Of a DNA stretch of 55,626 nt, positions 16,892 through 25,217 are shown in pieces. This DNA comes from Enterocloster bolteae. Its GTDB lineage: Bacteria; Bacillota; Clostridia; Lachnospirales; Lachnospiraceae. Under the pieces are notes generated by a model that saw only the letters and a program-made list of their open reading frames with translations, did not search any database and was not told where the DNA came from. How positions within the stretch are numbered: position 1 is the first letter of the stretch; every line of letters begins with the position of its first letter. The DNA lies in the NCBI GenBank assembly GCA_021772025.1, contig JAETNT010000025.1, positions 1-55,626 of the forward strand. The letters run 5' to 3'. Position numbers and translations under genes: made by a program.

Positions 16892-17719
16892 CTAAAACCT
16901 GATATTTCCCAGTATCTCCCGAATGTTGTCCATTTGGGTGTCAACGCTGATATCAACAATCTCATCCGGCATCTCAATGATGCAGTTTCCGCTGGACTCC
17001 TTGTCCATGACCACGAATTTTATATTGTCCGACAGCTTGGCCAATTCGCTGACCACATCCGCATCCGCGTCCGCCATCATGTCATAATCCGTCTTTTCCA
17101 TGTATATCTTGACCCAGGCCGTCTTTCTCAGCTTTTCCGTCTCAGCTACAAGCATCCTCTTGATGACTTCTCCGCTGGACCTGAGGCTGATGTGTATGAC
17201 CTTTTCAGCAATGGCAACCGAACAGTCCTTTAGTTCCTCCAGGTAGTTCCTAAGGCTTTTTTCCTTTGCCTGCCCAATGGATGCCATGGCCTGTTCCATA
17301 TCTTTCCTGAATTCTTCTTCCTGGCGCCTAAAAAAATCAGCCTGTTCCATGGCAGCCTGTTCGGTTCCCGACTTGTATCCTGCTTCAAACCCTTCCCTGC
17401 AGCCTTCTTCTATGGCGGTTTTCTTAAGCTGCTCCGCCTGTGTCCCTGCTTCCCTGAGAATATCCCCGGCCATCTCGTTGGCCTTTAACAGAATCTGCCG
17501 GACCTGCTCCCTGGCGTCCTCCACCACATCTGCGGTCCCCGGTTCCGCCGTCCTTTGGGCAGGGGCGGGACTGTTTTTTCCTGTATGGGCATGCTCTTCC
17601 TTGTCCCCGCTTTTCTGCATTTGGGGCGCGATATAGCTCTGGGCAGGAGGGACAAACTGCACTATCTCTATTCCTGTACCCGGTTTTATGATGCAGCTAG
17701 ACGATGATGTTGTCATCAT
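16892..17719 (-). CDS. fliH: Flagellar assembly protein FliH
   Basis: Negative regulator and stator-like partner of the FliI ATPase. The middle (about residues 70-150) is a charged coiled coil with Ala/Glu-rich repeats such as EAGTQAEQLKKTAIEEGCRE and AGYKSGTEQAAMEQADFF. The C-terminal FliH/V-ATPase E-like domain carries DCSVAIAEKVIHISLRSS. At 275 residues it is typical. The start overlaps the 3' end of fliG by 23 bp and uses GGGGGAG there as ribosome site, so the two are probably coupled. Confidence 0.92.
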   Translation of the reverse strand: MMTTSSSSCIIKPGTGIEIVQFVPPAQSYIAPQMQKSGDKEEHAHTGKNSPAPAQRTAEPGTADVVEDAREQVRQILLKANEMAGDILREAGTQAEQLKKTAIEEGCREGFEAGYKSGTEQAAMEQADFFRRQEEEFRKDMEQAMASIGQAKEKSLRNYLEELKDCSVAIAEKVIHISLRSSGEVIKRMLVAETEKLRKTAWVKIYMEKTDYDMMADADADVVSELAKLSDNIKFVVMDKESSGNCIIEMPDEIVDISVDTQMDNIREILGNIRF

Positions 17720-18764
17720 CTCCCCCCTTCTTGATAATCACTTCACCCGCATCCTCCAGATTCCGGATGATATTAACAATGCGCTGCTGTGCTTCTTCCA
17801 CATCCTTCATCCTGACATTGGTGGTAATCTCCAGATCGGCCTGTACGGTTTCAGCCATACGTTTTGACATGTTGGAGAAGAATATCTGCTTCATCTCATC
17901 CGATGCGCTCTTAAGCGCATACACAATATCCCTTGCATCACAGTCACGGACAAAACGCTGTACGGAACGGTCGTCCATATCCATGATATTTTCAAATACA
18001 AACATCTTGTCGCGGATGCTCTGGGCCAGCTCAGGATTGGTCTTATCCATCTCGTCAAAGATGCGTTTTTCATTGGTGCGGTCCACATGGTTCATGATAT
18101 CCGCCACATAATCCACACCGCCCAGGTTCATATTGTCCTCGCTGGTAATGATGGTGGCGAACTTGCGCTTCATCTCCTCCTCCACAATGGCAATGGCTTC
18201 CGGTGATACCCGGTCCATCTTGGCCATGCCTTCCAGGGTCGGTATCCGCTTGGCCTCAGGCAGCTGCTCCAGCACCTGCGCCGCCTGCTCCGGGTCCATA
18301 TAGGACATGATGAGCGCGATTACCTGGGGACGCTCATGCTGCAGAAGGGACAAAAGGGCTTTGGGATCCCCTTTCATAAAGAAGTTGAAGGGCTTGGACT
18401 GAAGGGTTTTGGACACCTTCTCCAAAAGGCTTCTTGCCGTTGTCTCCCCAAATGCCTTTTCCAGGACATTCCTGGCATAATCAAGCCCGCCGTCCGTCAT
18501 CATCTTATGGGTAAGGCAGAGCTTATAAAACTCGTCCAGTGCGCCTTCCACCTGGCTGTTGGTGGTCCTTCCCATCTTAGCCACCTCATACGTCAGGTCT
18601 TCAATGTCCTGCTCATTCAGATATTTATAAATCTGGGAAGCCCGGTCAGCCCCAAGGGAGACAACCACAATGGCTGCTTTCTGCTTTGTATCCATGTTTT
18701 TAATATCCACAGGCCCCTTGGCTGCTTCTGTCTTATCTTTCTTTTCTTCTGCGGTTTCCGGCAA
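17697..18764 (-). CDS. fliG: Flagellar motor switch protein FliG
   Basis: Rotor protein linking the MS ring (FliF) to FliM and generating torque against MotA. The N-terminal domain begins TKQKAAIVVVSLGADRASQI; the middle domain has HERPQVIALIMSYMDPEQAA in place of the classical EHPQ box; the C-terminal torque helix is MFVFENIMDMDDRSVQRFV. The 355 residues assume a TTG start at 18764 supported by GGAGG nine bases upstream inside fliF. A 32-bp overlap with fliF suggests tight coupling. Confidence 0.95.
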   Translation of the reverse strand: MPETAEEKKDKTEAAKGPVDIKNMDTKQKAAIVVVSLGADRASQIYKYLNEQDIEDLTYEVAKMGRTTNSQVEGALDEFYKLCLTHKMMTDGGLDYARNVLEKAFGETTARSLLEKVSKTLQSKPFNFFMKGDPKALLSLLQHERPQVIALIMSYMDPEQAAQVLEQLPEAKRIPTLEGMAKMDRVSPEAIAIVEEEMKRKFATIITSEDNMNLGGVDYVADIMNHVDRTNEKRIFDEMDKTNPELAQSIRDKMFVFENIMDMDDRSVQRFVRDCDARDIVYALKSASDEMKQIFFSNMSKRMAETVQADLEITTNVRMKDVEEAQQRIVNIIRNLEDAGEVIIKKGGDDDNIIV

Positions 18765-20439
18765 TATCCCCTACCTCCCCTCTGAGCCAGCTCTGTACCA
18801 GCTTGGCCGCTATCTGTGGATTCTGATCCACGAATTCCCCTATGTTCTGTTTCAGCTTCAGGCTGTGCTGCATCCTGAGATTGAGGATTTCCTCATTGCG
18901 CTCCATCTCAGCGTTCTCCGCCTGCATCTGAAGCCCTGCCTCGGTATTAAGTACATTGACAGGCGGAGCTTCTGTCTCAGGCGCCCTGGCTTCTTCCTCC
19001 ACAGCGTACATATTGGGGGAGTCCACATACTCGTCCGCCTTCCTGCGCCTGCGCCTCTTCTCCATAAGCAGCAGTAAAAGGAGCAGAAGAATCAGGATTC
19101 CGCCCGCTATCATGGCTATCACGATAGGAAGAGGCAGACCGTCCTCCTTCGTCTGAGGCTGTTCAGGCGGGGTAATTACCGGCACTGCTTCCTGGGACGG
19201 CGCCCTTACAATGGTAATGCTCTGATTGGCCAGGTCCCGGGGGATGCCCGCAGAATCAGCCACCAGGTTAATCAGCTGGTTATTGGTCACCGTGGTGGTA
19301 TCATCTGTGTTGATCACAATACCCACGGTTGCGTTTTCCAGCACGCCCGGGTCCACCTGGCGCTGTTCCTTTACCGAATTGTAAAGCCATTCCCTGGTGG
19401 CGCTGCTGTTGCTGTAGCTGTCCGCTATGGCCTGGGTATTATCCTGGTTGGTATAGCGCGGGGTGTCCGCATTGGCGTCAGCTCCCGCCACGCCCCCGGC
19501 CCCCTGGTCCGATGCCGCCGAATTTTCATTGACGGTATCTTCCCTGTTAAGGAGTCCTGTCTTATCCTGCTCATTTATCTTTTCCGGCGTGCTGTACTGC
19601 GTGTTCTCCTGTATCAGCCGCTCCATGTTCAGGGTTCCCTTTACCGATACAGCCACATTGCCCGGTCCGTACAGCTTTTCCAGCACGCGGCGCACATTGA
19701 CGCTGATATTGTTCTCAATGAGGCTGGTAAGAGCTGTCAGGTCCTTGGCGCTGCCAAAGGCGTCCTCGCCCGCAGCGCTGCCCCCTACCTCCATCATTGT
19801 GTCCGCGTCAAAAACAGCCACATTAGTGAAATTCAGTCCTCTCACCGACCTGGCTATCAGGTTCTTGATTGCCGCTGCCTTACTGTCATTCAGGCTCTGC
19901 CCCGCCTCCATGGTAACAACCACGGATGCAGACGCATCCGTATTGGTGTTATCCTGAAGGGCATACTTCTGCTCCGCCGCTTCTGCGATGGTCACCTTGG
20001 CGTCCTGTACGCCTTCAAACAGGCGTATCTGCGCTCCCAGCCTGTCCTGTAAGTCATACAGGGTATACTGTTTCTTATCTGACTCCGTTGTCATAAGCCC
20101 CGCGTTGTTGCGGTACATATCATAGGTAAAGCCGCTTTTGGGATACCCCTTGCTGAGAAGCTCGGCCCTGGTCTGATCCGCCTTTACCGCAGGAACGCGG
20201 ATTGCCCCATCCTTGTCATTAAAGCGGTAGTCAACCCCTTCTTCCTGCAAAAGGGCCACCACCTCCTGGGCTTCCTCCTGGTTAAGGCCCGTAAACAGGG
20301 TACTATAATCCGTGTTCGTCCCCAGTTTCAGAACCAACACCGCAATAATGGCAATTGCAGCAGTCCCTCCTGCAATTGCCATAAGCATTTTTCTTGACTT
20401 GTCTGATAGATTCTGCCAGTGTTCTTTTAATCTTTGCAT
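18733..20439 (-). CDS. fliF: Flagellar MS-ring protein FliF
   Basis: Forms the MS ring, the first-built ring in the membrane. One membrane helix (about residues 20-40, IAGGTAAIAIIAVLVL) is followed by ring-building motifs with DYSTLFTGLNQEEAQEVV and RVLEKLYGPGNVAVSV, an Asn/Ala-rich linker, a second helix with LPIVIAMIAGGILILLLLLL near residue 440, and a FliG-binding C-terminus with AAKLVQSWLRGE. At 568 residues it is normal length. Confidence 0.96.
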   Translation of the reverse strand: MQRLKEHWQNLSDKSRKMLMAIAGGTAAIAIIAVLVLKLGTNTDYSTLFTGLNQEEAQEVVALLQEEGVDYRFNDKDGAIRVPAVKADQTRAELLSKGYPKSGFTYDMYRNNAGLMTTESDKKQYTLYDLQDRLGAQIRLFEGVQDAKVTIAEAAEQKYALQDNTNTDASASVVVTMEAGQSLNDSKAAAIKNLIARSVRGLNFTNVAVFDADTMMEVGGSAAGEDAFGSAKDLTALTSLIENNISVNVRRVLEKLYGPGNVAVSVKGTLNMERLIQENTQYSTPEKINEQDKTGLLNREDTVNENSAASDQGAGGVAGADANADTPRYTNQDNTQAIADSYSNSSATREWLYNSVKEQRQVDPGVLENATVGIVINTDDTTTVTNNQLINLVADSAGIPRDLANQSITIVRAPSQEAVPVITPPEQPQTKEDGLPLPIVIAMIAGGILILLLLLLLLMEKRRRRRKADEYVDSPNMYAVEEEARAPETEAPPVNVLNTEAGLQMQAENAEMERNEEILNLRMQHSLKLKQNIGEFVDQNPQIAAKLVQSWLRGEVGDIAGNRRRKER

Positions 20440-20474
20440 GTTAATCCAGCCTTTTGCTTTTGTTTATGTAAAAA

Positions 20475-20798
20475 TCAGACATTCATCTTCATCAGCTCGC
20501 TGTATGATTCCATGGCCTTATTCCGCAGGGAAATCATCACCTCAAGGCTCAGCGCCGCCTTTGCCTCCGCTATGGGAAGCGAATGCGCGTCGTCCAGCTG
20601 GCCTGTAGCCAGCAGGTACTGTTTCTTTTCCACATCCTTTTGTGTGGTATAAACCTGACCGACCACATTCTTAAGCACATCCTTAAATACAGGTGCCTCT
20701 GATGAATCATTTGTATTTCCCTTTGAAGAGGACAACTCCCGAATGGGTTCCCACTCTTTCATTAACGTTATAAACGATGTTCCTGTTTCCATATTCAT
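20475..20798 (-). CDS. fliE: Flagellar hook-basal body protein FliE
   Basis: Adapter between the MS ring and the proximal rod. The 107-residue protein has the family C-terminus with AEAKAALSLEVMISLRNKAM followed by ESYSELMKMNV, close to the consensus ending in YxEIMRMQV. A GGGAAGGGAA site precedes the ATG. It lies between flgB and fliF; flgC, normally between flgB and fliE, is elsewhere. Confidence 0.93.
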   Translation of the reverse strand: MNMETGTSFITLMKEWEPIRELSSSKGNTNDSSEAPVFKDVLKNVVGQVYTTQKDVEKKQYLLATGQLDDAHSLPIAEAKAALSLEVMISLRNKAMESYSELMKMNV

Positions 20799-20846
20799 TT
20801 CCCTTCCCTGTCCCTGGGCCTGTTTGTAAATCCATTCCCCGTGCCG

Positions 20847-21236
20847 TTAAAATGCCTTCGCAGCACTGCGCAGGCGTGTGATATCATTACTGATGGAACT
20901 GACCATATACTGATACTCGTAAGCGGCGCGTACCAATTCCACCTGCTCCTGGTCCATGTCCACGTTGTTGCCGTCCAGACGGCTGGACTCCGTCCAGGTC
21001 GTCCGCAGCCTGGCCTGTACCCCGTCAATGGCCCTGGAAACCTCCAGCGGATTACCCATTCCCTTCCCCGCGCCCTGGAGTTTACGTATCAGTTCGTCTT
21101 CAAAGGTCACTTGCTGTGACTTGAATCCGGGCGTGTCATCATTAGCTATATTATTAAGCGTTATGTTCTGTCTGCCCCACAGATAATCCAGCACCTTTTC
21201 CGTAAGCGCGATTCCATTTCCATAAAATCCTGACAT
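20847..21236 (-). CDS. flgB: Flagellar basal-body rod protein FlgB
   Basis: Proximal rod subunit. The export and rod signature is visible as LWGRQNITLNNIANDDTPGF near residues 20-39, followed by KSQQVTFEDEL; the C-terminal helix has EQVELVRAAYEYQYMVSSIS. I place the start at the ATG at 21236 (MSGFYGNGIALTEK), preceded by AAGGAG at eight bases, rather than in the open frame that extends further upstream. This makes 129 residues, the family size. It is the second gene of the operon, 40 bp after a small protein gene. Confidence 0.95.
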   Translation of the reverse strand: MSGFYGNGIALTEKVLDYLWGRQNITLNNIANDDTPGFKSQQVTFEDELIRKLQGAGKGMGNPLEVSRAIDGVQARLRTTWTESSRLDGNNVDMDQEQVELVRAAYEYQYMVSSISNDITRLRSAAKAF

Positions 21237-21276
21237 CTTTTGTACTCCTTTTTTCATGACAAACAGGCAGGGAAAC

Positions 21277-21453
21277 CTAAACCTCCCGATTCCCCTGCCC
21301 GGGTTCCATTTGAGTCCAGTTCTTTCTTCCGGCATTTTTTTCCGCAACATCTGCCACTTGAACCATCATTAGAAAGTATCGCTGATTAATAGGTGAAAGC
21401 TGCCTGAAAATCATAGCCATCTCTTCAGACCTTGACTTTTCCATACTTTTCAT
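21277..21453 (-). CDS. Small protein of unknown function, first gene of the flagellar operon
   Basis: A 58-residue reading frame starting MKSMEKSRSEEMAMIF with the strong ribosome site AAAGGAG just before the ATG and its stop 40 bp upstream of flgB. The middle, IFRQLSPINQRYFLMMVQ followed by VADVAEKN, is a predicted amphipathic helix pair. It resembles the C-terminal tail of the neighbouring Xre-type regulator (LFSQLLPDTQDYLLIMAK), with 8 of 18 positions identical, but the HTH domain is absent. That suggests an oligomerisation or regulator-binding peptide, which is inference. I do not recognise a named family. Ribosome site, spacing and the shared motif are the case for it being real. Confidence 0.7.
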   Translation of the reverse strand: MKSMEKSRSEEMAMIFRQLSPINQRYFLMMVQVADVAEKNAGRKNWTQMEPGQGNREV

Positions 21454-21499
21454 ATCACTCCTTTATATGGTAAGAAACAGATGTATTTTTATTATCTTT

Positions 21500-21517
21500 G
21501 TGATATTACAATATCAC
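21500..21517. promoter_or_regulatory. Palindromic operator candidate GTGATATT-AC-AATATCAC
   Basis: A perfect 8+8 bp inverted repeat around AC. It covers the likely -10 box of the flagellar operon and shares the 13-bp core ATATTACAATATC with a second site at 22350-22362 after the Xre-type gene. An Xre-type repressor encoded next door is the obvious candidate binder; this is inference from location and symmetry. Confidence 0.65.
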
Positions 21518-21536
21518 TAAATTAATAAAAAATCAA
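21508..21536 (-). promoter_or_regulatory. Candidate sigma-A promoter of the flagellar operon
   Basis: On the minus strand TTGATT (21536-21531) and TATTGT (21513-21508) are 17 bp apart, with transcription expected near 21500 and a leader of about 50 bases before the small protein gene. The -10 box lies inside the 21500-21517 palindrome, so a bound regulator would block it. No sigma-28 element with proper spacing was found here, as expected for an early operon. Confidence 0.45.
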
Positions 21537-21933
21537 TTAAAATATGACTTAACTATCAAAAAAATCCTATTTTTCGTCAATCTACGCGAAATTTGTTACC
21601 GGAGAAGTACGGTAGGAAATTGTATATTTTTAGAATTATGAGGAATGATGAGAATTTATAAACCTTGTATTTTATTAATCCTGTGATATGATAAAATAAA
21701 AAAATCGTATAGATTCTATTACATTGCGGCAGAACAGGCTGTATAATCAGCCAAGCGGGATTAAAATACTATAAATGTGTATTTTAAAATCATGTTTGGT
21801 ATGTTCAAATCTGCTTTTTTGGTTTATCATAGGGATATACTCCCCCTACTTGACAAAAAAATTATCCGCACAAATGAGAATGGTAGGCGGCCAGGCAGAA
21901 TCAGCTACATGTAAACAGAAATGAGGTAAACTC

Positions 21934-22305
21934 GTGCTTCAGCGTTTAAAGCAGGTAAGAAAGGCCCTTGGGTACACACAGACAGAATTCGCTAAATTTT
22001 TAGGAATAACACAGACCTCTTATTCCATGATTGAAAACGGCATACGCCCTTTATCCGACAAATATGTCCGCATCATCTGTATCACATTCAATGTATCAGA
22101 ACAATATCTGGTAAGCGGACAAGGAGAAATGTTTGTATCGTCTCCTCATAAAAAAGAGCTTTTGGATTTGTTTTCCCAACTGCTGCCGGACACACAGGAC
22201 TATCTCCTGATCATGGCAAAAGAGCTTCTGAAAATGCAGCAGAAAATATTTGAATGTACAAGTCCCCTTGAGGATAACACCGACGGAAAAAATCATAAGA
22301 TTTAA
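21934..22305 (+). CDS. Xre-family transcriptional regulator
   Basis: A 123-residue DNA-binding protein with an N-terminal lambda-repressor-like HTH (about residues 3-62): LKQVRKALGYTQTEFAKFLG and then ITQTSYSMIENGIRPLS, where the second helix pair is the recognition region. The C-terminus (about 70-105) is helical with LFSQLLPDTQDYLLIMAKEL, similar to the small protein at 21277. The start is GTG, seven bases after GAGGT. It is transcribed divergently from the flagellar operon and is flanked on both sides by the same ATATTACAATATC core, so it probably controls that operon and perhaps itself. Which signal it senses is not visible. Confidence 0.88.
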   Translation: MLQRLKQVRKALGYTQTEFAKFLGITQTSYSMIENGIRPLSDKYVRIICITFNVSEQYLVSGQGEMFVSSPHKKELLDLFSQLLPDTQDYLLIMAKELLKMQQKIFECTSPLEDNTDGKNHKI

Positions 22306-22335
22306 TTCAAATGATATTTGCGTATATTAAAGATA

Positions 22336-22366
22336 AATATCGTTTTAACATATTACAATATCGTTT
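22336..22366. promoter_or_regulatory. Second operator-like site with direct repeats
   Basis: AATATCGTTT occurs at 22336-22345 and 22357-22366, exactly 21 bp (two helical turns) apart on the same face of DNA. Between and overlapping them is ATATTACAATATC, the same core as the 21500 palindrome. The site lies after the Xre-type gene and before the convergent minus-strand gene; no promoter served by it is obvious. Confidence 0.5.
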
Positions 22367-22432
22367 CAAAACAATAACTTTCTATACCTTGTCAACATGC
22401 TGAGGAGAGCTGTTCCATTCATTCTACACACA

Positions 22433-22464
22433 GTAAAAGGCCGCAACTTCATAAGCTGCGGCCT
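22433..22464 (-). terminator. Rho-independent terminator of the glycan locus
   Basis: Perfect 8-bp stem AGGCCGCA/TGCGGCCT (22438-22464) with an 11-base loop, followed on the minus strand by TTTTA. It stands 20 bp after the stop of the minus-strand gene at 22484. On the plus strand no U-tract follows, so it is not an obvious terminator for the Xre-type gene. Confidence 0.85.
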
Positions 22465-22483
22465 GGATACTTCTCATCATTTC

Positions 22484-25057
22484 TTAAATTGTTTCCCCTT
22501 GTAAAATCCTCATCATATGCGCGTGTACCTTTTTTCCGCAGGTACCGTCCAGATTAGCGGCCATTGTCTCCAGTTCCTTCATCTGACGGGACCTTACCGC
22601 CTTAAGTTTTCCCTCTGCCAATGCATCCATGAAGCCCCCAAGGGAGAATATACGGCTTTCATAGCAGAAAAATCCATACTTCTTTTCTATCTTTTCAAAT
22701 CCATCCTCCCCTTTGGTCAGTTTTCCGTAATCTTCATCCGACAGGGTTGGGTGAAAGGCGATGTAGGTATTATCCTCCACATTGATGGCGGCTGTTTTTC
22801 CATCACGGCTACGCTGCACCAGAATTGTGGTATCGTCCATTTTCTTGGCAAAGGAACAGGTAGCGTGATATTGCGGGCAGTATCCGTTGGCTTCCAGGTC
22901 AGCCTGCCCGAAGAATTCCGCTGCCAGGACTGTCATGCCGCCGGCCGCCTTGTCAAACCGAATGACTCCGTTGGAAAACGAGGGGATGATGACCAGGTAT
23001 TGTCCCATATTGAGCAGGCCGGTGGCGTATGGCAATTCATCATACCGCCATTTTCTGGCGGACAGTCTGCCAGACACGCGGAATCTGCGCGTCTCTCCTG
23101 TCCGGATATCCCACCTGACAACGTCACGGGTTTTGACTTCGGCCAGCCATATACAATCCTTGTCAACCGCCATTCCTGAATATCCGGTGTCCTCCTCTCC
23201 TGCCGTGAAAAAGGCGTATGTGCTGTCTGCCATGGAAAAGCGGAGGAGCTGATTGGTATAGGGGGCTGAAATCCACAGATATTCGCCGGATTCACATGCG
23301 CCGGAAGTAATGCCCAACTCCCTGTTGGCTGCTTTCTGCGCCCACTCCTTAGCCCCGGCCCCTTTTAACAGCCCATCCATCCATGCTTCATGGAATTTCC
23401 ATTGTTTTGTATCACAATCATACTCCATGATTGGATTCCTGTAAGAGGGGACGTAGAATATCCGGTTCCCGTAACAAAAAATCCTCTGGAAGCACAGATT
23501 CACGTCCTGCTGCTGTTCAAACAGCGGCATCTGCTCCCCTGTTTTCATATCATAAGCCATGGGCATACCAGATGCTGAAGGCGAGAGATACAGAACATTC
23601 CCCCTGGCTGCCATAAATAGATAGGCCGGTTTCCATTTAGGCTGTCCCTTCAGCCGGTCCGCCAGGTCGATTCTTCCGTCCTGTGGCTCCATACATACAA
23701 GGGCATTATATTCCGCGCCGGTCATCCAGAGCTTCCCTTCATGGCTGACCGCGTCCGCTATCTTAAACCGCTGCTTTTCCTCCTGCGTAAAACTGCCTGT
23801 AATGAAATTATTAAGAATAAAAACAGGCTTTCCCGCAGCCATGAACAGATTCACCACCGAGGTGGCGTCTTCCCCGATATATCCGTCAGCAAGGGCCACG
23901 GTATTCGTAATGTCCTGCGTATCATCCCATATGCCAATATGGCTGTCCATAAAATCCGCCGTCAGACTCCGGTACTCTTCTAAAAGGTCCGGGCGGATGG
24001 ATCGTATGGTGGCCTCCAGCAGGGGATGGGGACGCCATATCAGGGCAACGCGGTTCTGATACTTAAACGTGTCAAACACAAGCTTCAGCTTCTTAAGCAT
24101 ATGTTCCCCGTCACTGAGGAAGCGGTTAATACTGGTGTTAAGCATCAGGGACTTCCTGCCTTCCAGAACCTGCCTCCACGATTGGGGCATCTGTGCCCCT
24201 GACCTGCATGTCTGTATCACTTTATCCAGCTTGGGGGAGCCAAGGGGAAGCACCTTGTGGTAATAATGCATCTCCCTCATACTCTCCTTAACAAACTCTG
24301 ACTGTATGATCATATAGTCCACATTGCGGTAGGCCGGAAGTTCCCATTGGGAGAAAAAGCCGGAGGTTACATAATATGGAACGTAGACCAGCTTCCCCAC
24401 ATATTTCTTAAGCTCTGAAGAATAATACGCCGGGTCAATGCTTGTAACATAATTACAGTCATCATATGGATTATGGATATAGGCCAGATCCGGGCAGGCG
24501 GATTCCAGGGAATACTGCCTGTAGTCTGTCACCGGTACCTCTTTCGGGAACCGCTCCCCGTCATAGCACTGCCTCCATCCCCCCCGGGCCTTATCATACT
24601 CATAATACGGCAGGGGCATTACCCGGCATTCACATGCAGGGTCCTCCCGGCAGGCCAGCCATATGCTCTCCATGCTGTCCCACATCTCCGCCTTGTAGGG
24701 CATAAATACCACAAGGAAGGTGTCGGGTAGTCCGGTGATAAGCGATGCCGCCTGGTCCAGTATATCATCCAGGCCGGACAGAACGGAGGCCCGGAGCATA
24801 CCGGAGGCAGCGCAGGTGTGTAAGGACGACAGATTGCTGCGGTAGGCAGCCAGCAGGTTGGAGATAGCTTCATCCTCTGCTATTTTCTCCATATTGCTTA
24901 TACTTTTCTTCACTGTCTCATCAATTGCCGCAGCGGCCTGACAGCAATCCTCCACATATCCTGACATGCATTGCATATCGGCGGCGGCTATTACCCTATG
25001 CATGGACTGCATGGTATCCAGGAGCCTTAAAAGCTTTCTTTTATTCATAACACGCAT
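22484..25057 (-). CDS. CDP-glycerol glycerophosphotransferase-like GT-B protein fused to a beta-propeller
   Basis: An 857-residue protein with three parts. Residues 1-105 are helical. Residues about 110-430 look like a TagF/TagB-type GT-B transferase domain: TFLVVFMPYKAEMWDSME, DLAYIHNPYDDCN, LIWRPHPLLEATIRSIRPDL and the terminal nucleotide-site region YIGEDATSVVNLFMAAGKPV, which corresponds to the DYSS motif of TagF but with Glu-Asp-Ala-Thr-Ser. Residues about 430-800 contain repeated blades with YLFMAARGNVLYLSPSASG, GEYLWISAPYTNQLLRFS and NMGQYLVIIPSFSNGVIRFD, typical of an NHL/PQQ-like propeller. It may bind and transfer on a polymer or protein acceptor. A GGGGAG site supports the ATG at 25057. 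A 160-bp gap (25058-25217), containing the small palindrome GCATCGGATGC, separates it from the gene before it, so it may have its own promoter. It is the last gene of the locus before the terminator. Confidence 0.75.
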   Translation of the reverse strand: MRVMNKRKLLRLLDTMQSMHRVIAAADMQCMSGYVEDCCQAAAAIDETVKKSISNMEKIAEDEAISNLLAAYRSNLSSLHTCAASGMLRASVLSGLDDILDQAASLITGLPDTFLVVFMPYKAEMWDSMESIWLACREDPACECRVMPLPYYEYDKARGGWRQCYDGERFPKEVPVTDYRQYSLESACPDLAYIHNPYDDCNYVTSIDPAYYSSELKKYVGKLVYVPYYVTSGFFSQWELPAYRNVDYMIIQSEFVKESMREMHYYHKVLPLGSPKLDKVIQTCRSGAQMPQSWRQVLEGRKSLMLNTSINRFLSDGEHMLKKLKLVFDTFKYQNRVALIWRPHPLLEATIRSIRPDLLEEYRSLTADFMDSHIGIWDDTQDITNTVALADGYIGEDATSVVNLFMAAGKPVFILNNFITGSFTQEEKQRFKIADAVSHEGKLWMTGAEYNALVCMEPQDGRIDLADRLKGQPKWKPAYLFMAARGNVLYLSPSASGMPMAYDMKTGEQMPLFEQQQDVNLCFQRIFCYGNRIFYVPSYRNPIMEYDCDTKQWKFHEAWMDGLLKGAGAKEWAQKAANRELGITSGACESGEYLWISAPYTNQLLRFSMADSTYAFFTAGEEDTGYSGMAVDKDCIWLAEVKTRDVVRWDIRTGETRRFRVSGRLSARKWRYDELPYATGLLNMGQYLVIIPSFSNGVIRFDKAAGGMTVLAAEFFGQADLEANGYCPQYHATCSFAKKMDDTTILVQRSRDGKTAAINVEDNTYIAFHPTLSDEDYGKLTKGEDGFEKIEKKYGFFCYESRIFSLGGFMDALAEGKLKAVRSRQMKELETMAANLDGTCGKKVHAHMMRILQGETI

Positions 25058-25217
25058 GTTTTTCTCCCCATCCTTTGTTTTGCCTGACGCTGATTTGATC
25101 CATCTGACCTGCCAGACGAATATAGTCTACACCCGAACATTTGCCATTTACCTAAACCGGTCAGAAGTTCATAGAGTTCAGCATCCGATGCACTGTTAAA
25201 CATAACTCAAGGCTATA

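Larger units (their letters stand above)
21454..21933. other. 480-bp AT-rich divergent intergenic region
   Basis: Separates the flagellar operon (minus) from the Xre-type gene (plus). It is very AT-rich and contains the palindrome at 21500-21517, a weaker imperfect inverted repeat at 21590-21621 (AATTTGTTACC and GGTAGGAAATT around a 10-base loop), and TTGACA at 21850-21855 as a possible -35 box for the plus-strand gene, although no good -10 box follows. I looked for a cyclic-di-GMP riboswitch and saw none of its conserved words. The long leader suggests more regulation than can be assigned by eye. Confidence 0.6.

Noticed and set aside
21454..21933. Cyclic-di-GMP riboswitch in the flagellar leader, as in Clostridioides difficile
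   Set aside because: None of the conserved GEMM words or paired elements were found on the minus strand; only AT-rich sequence and the palindrome are seen.
24970..24985. GCCGATAT-like octamer on the minus strand
   Set aside because: It lies inside the coding part of the gene at 22484 (codons for AADMQCMS) with no TAAA element and no downstream start; a chance match. A similar one near 7229 is inside fliY.
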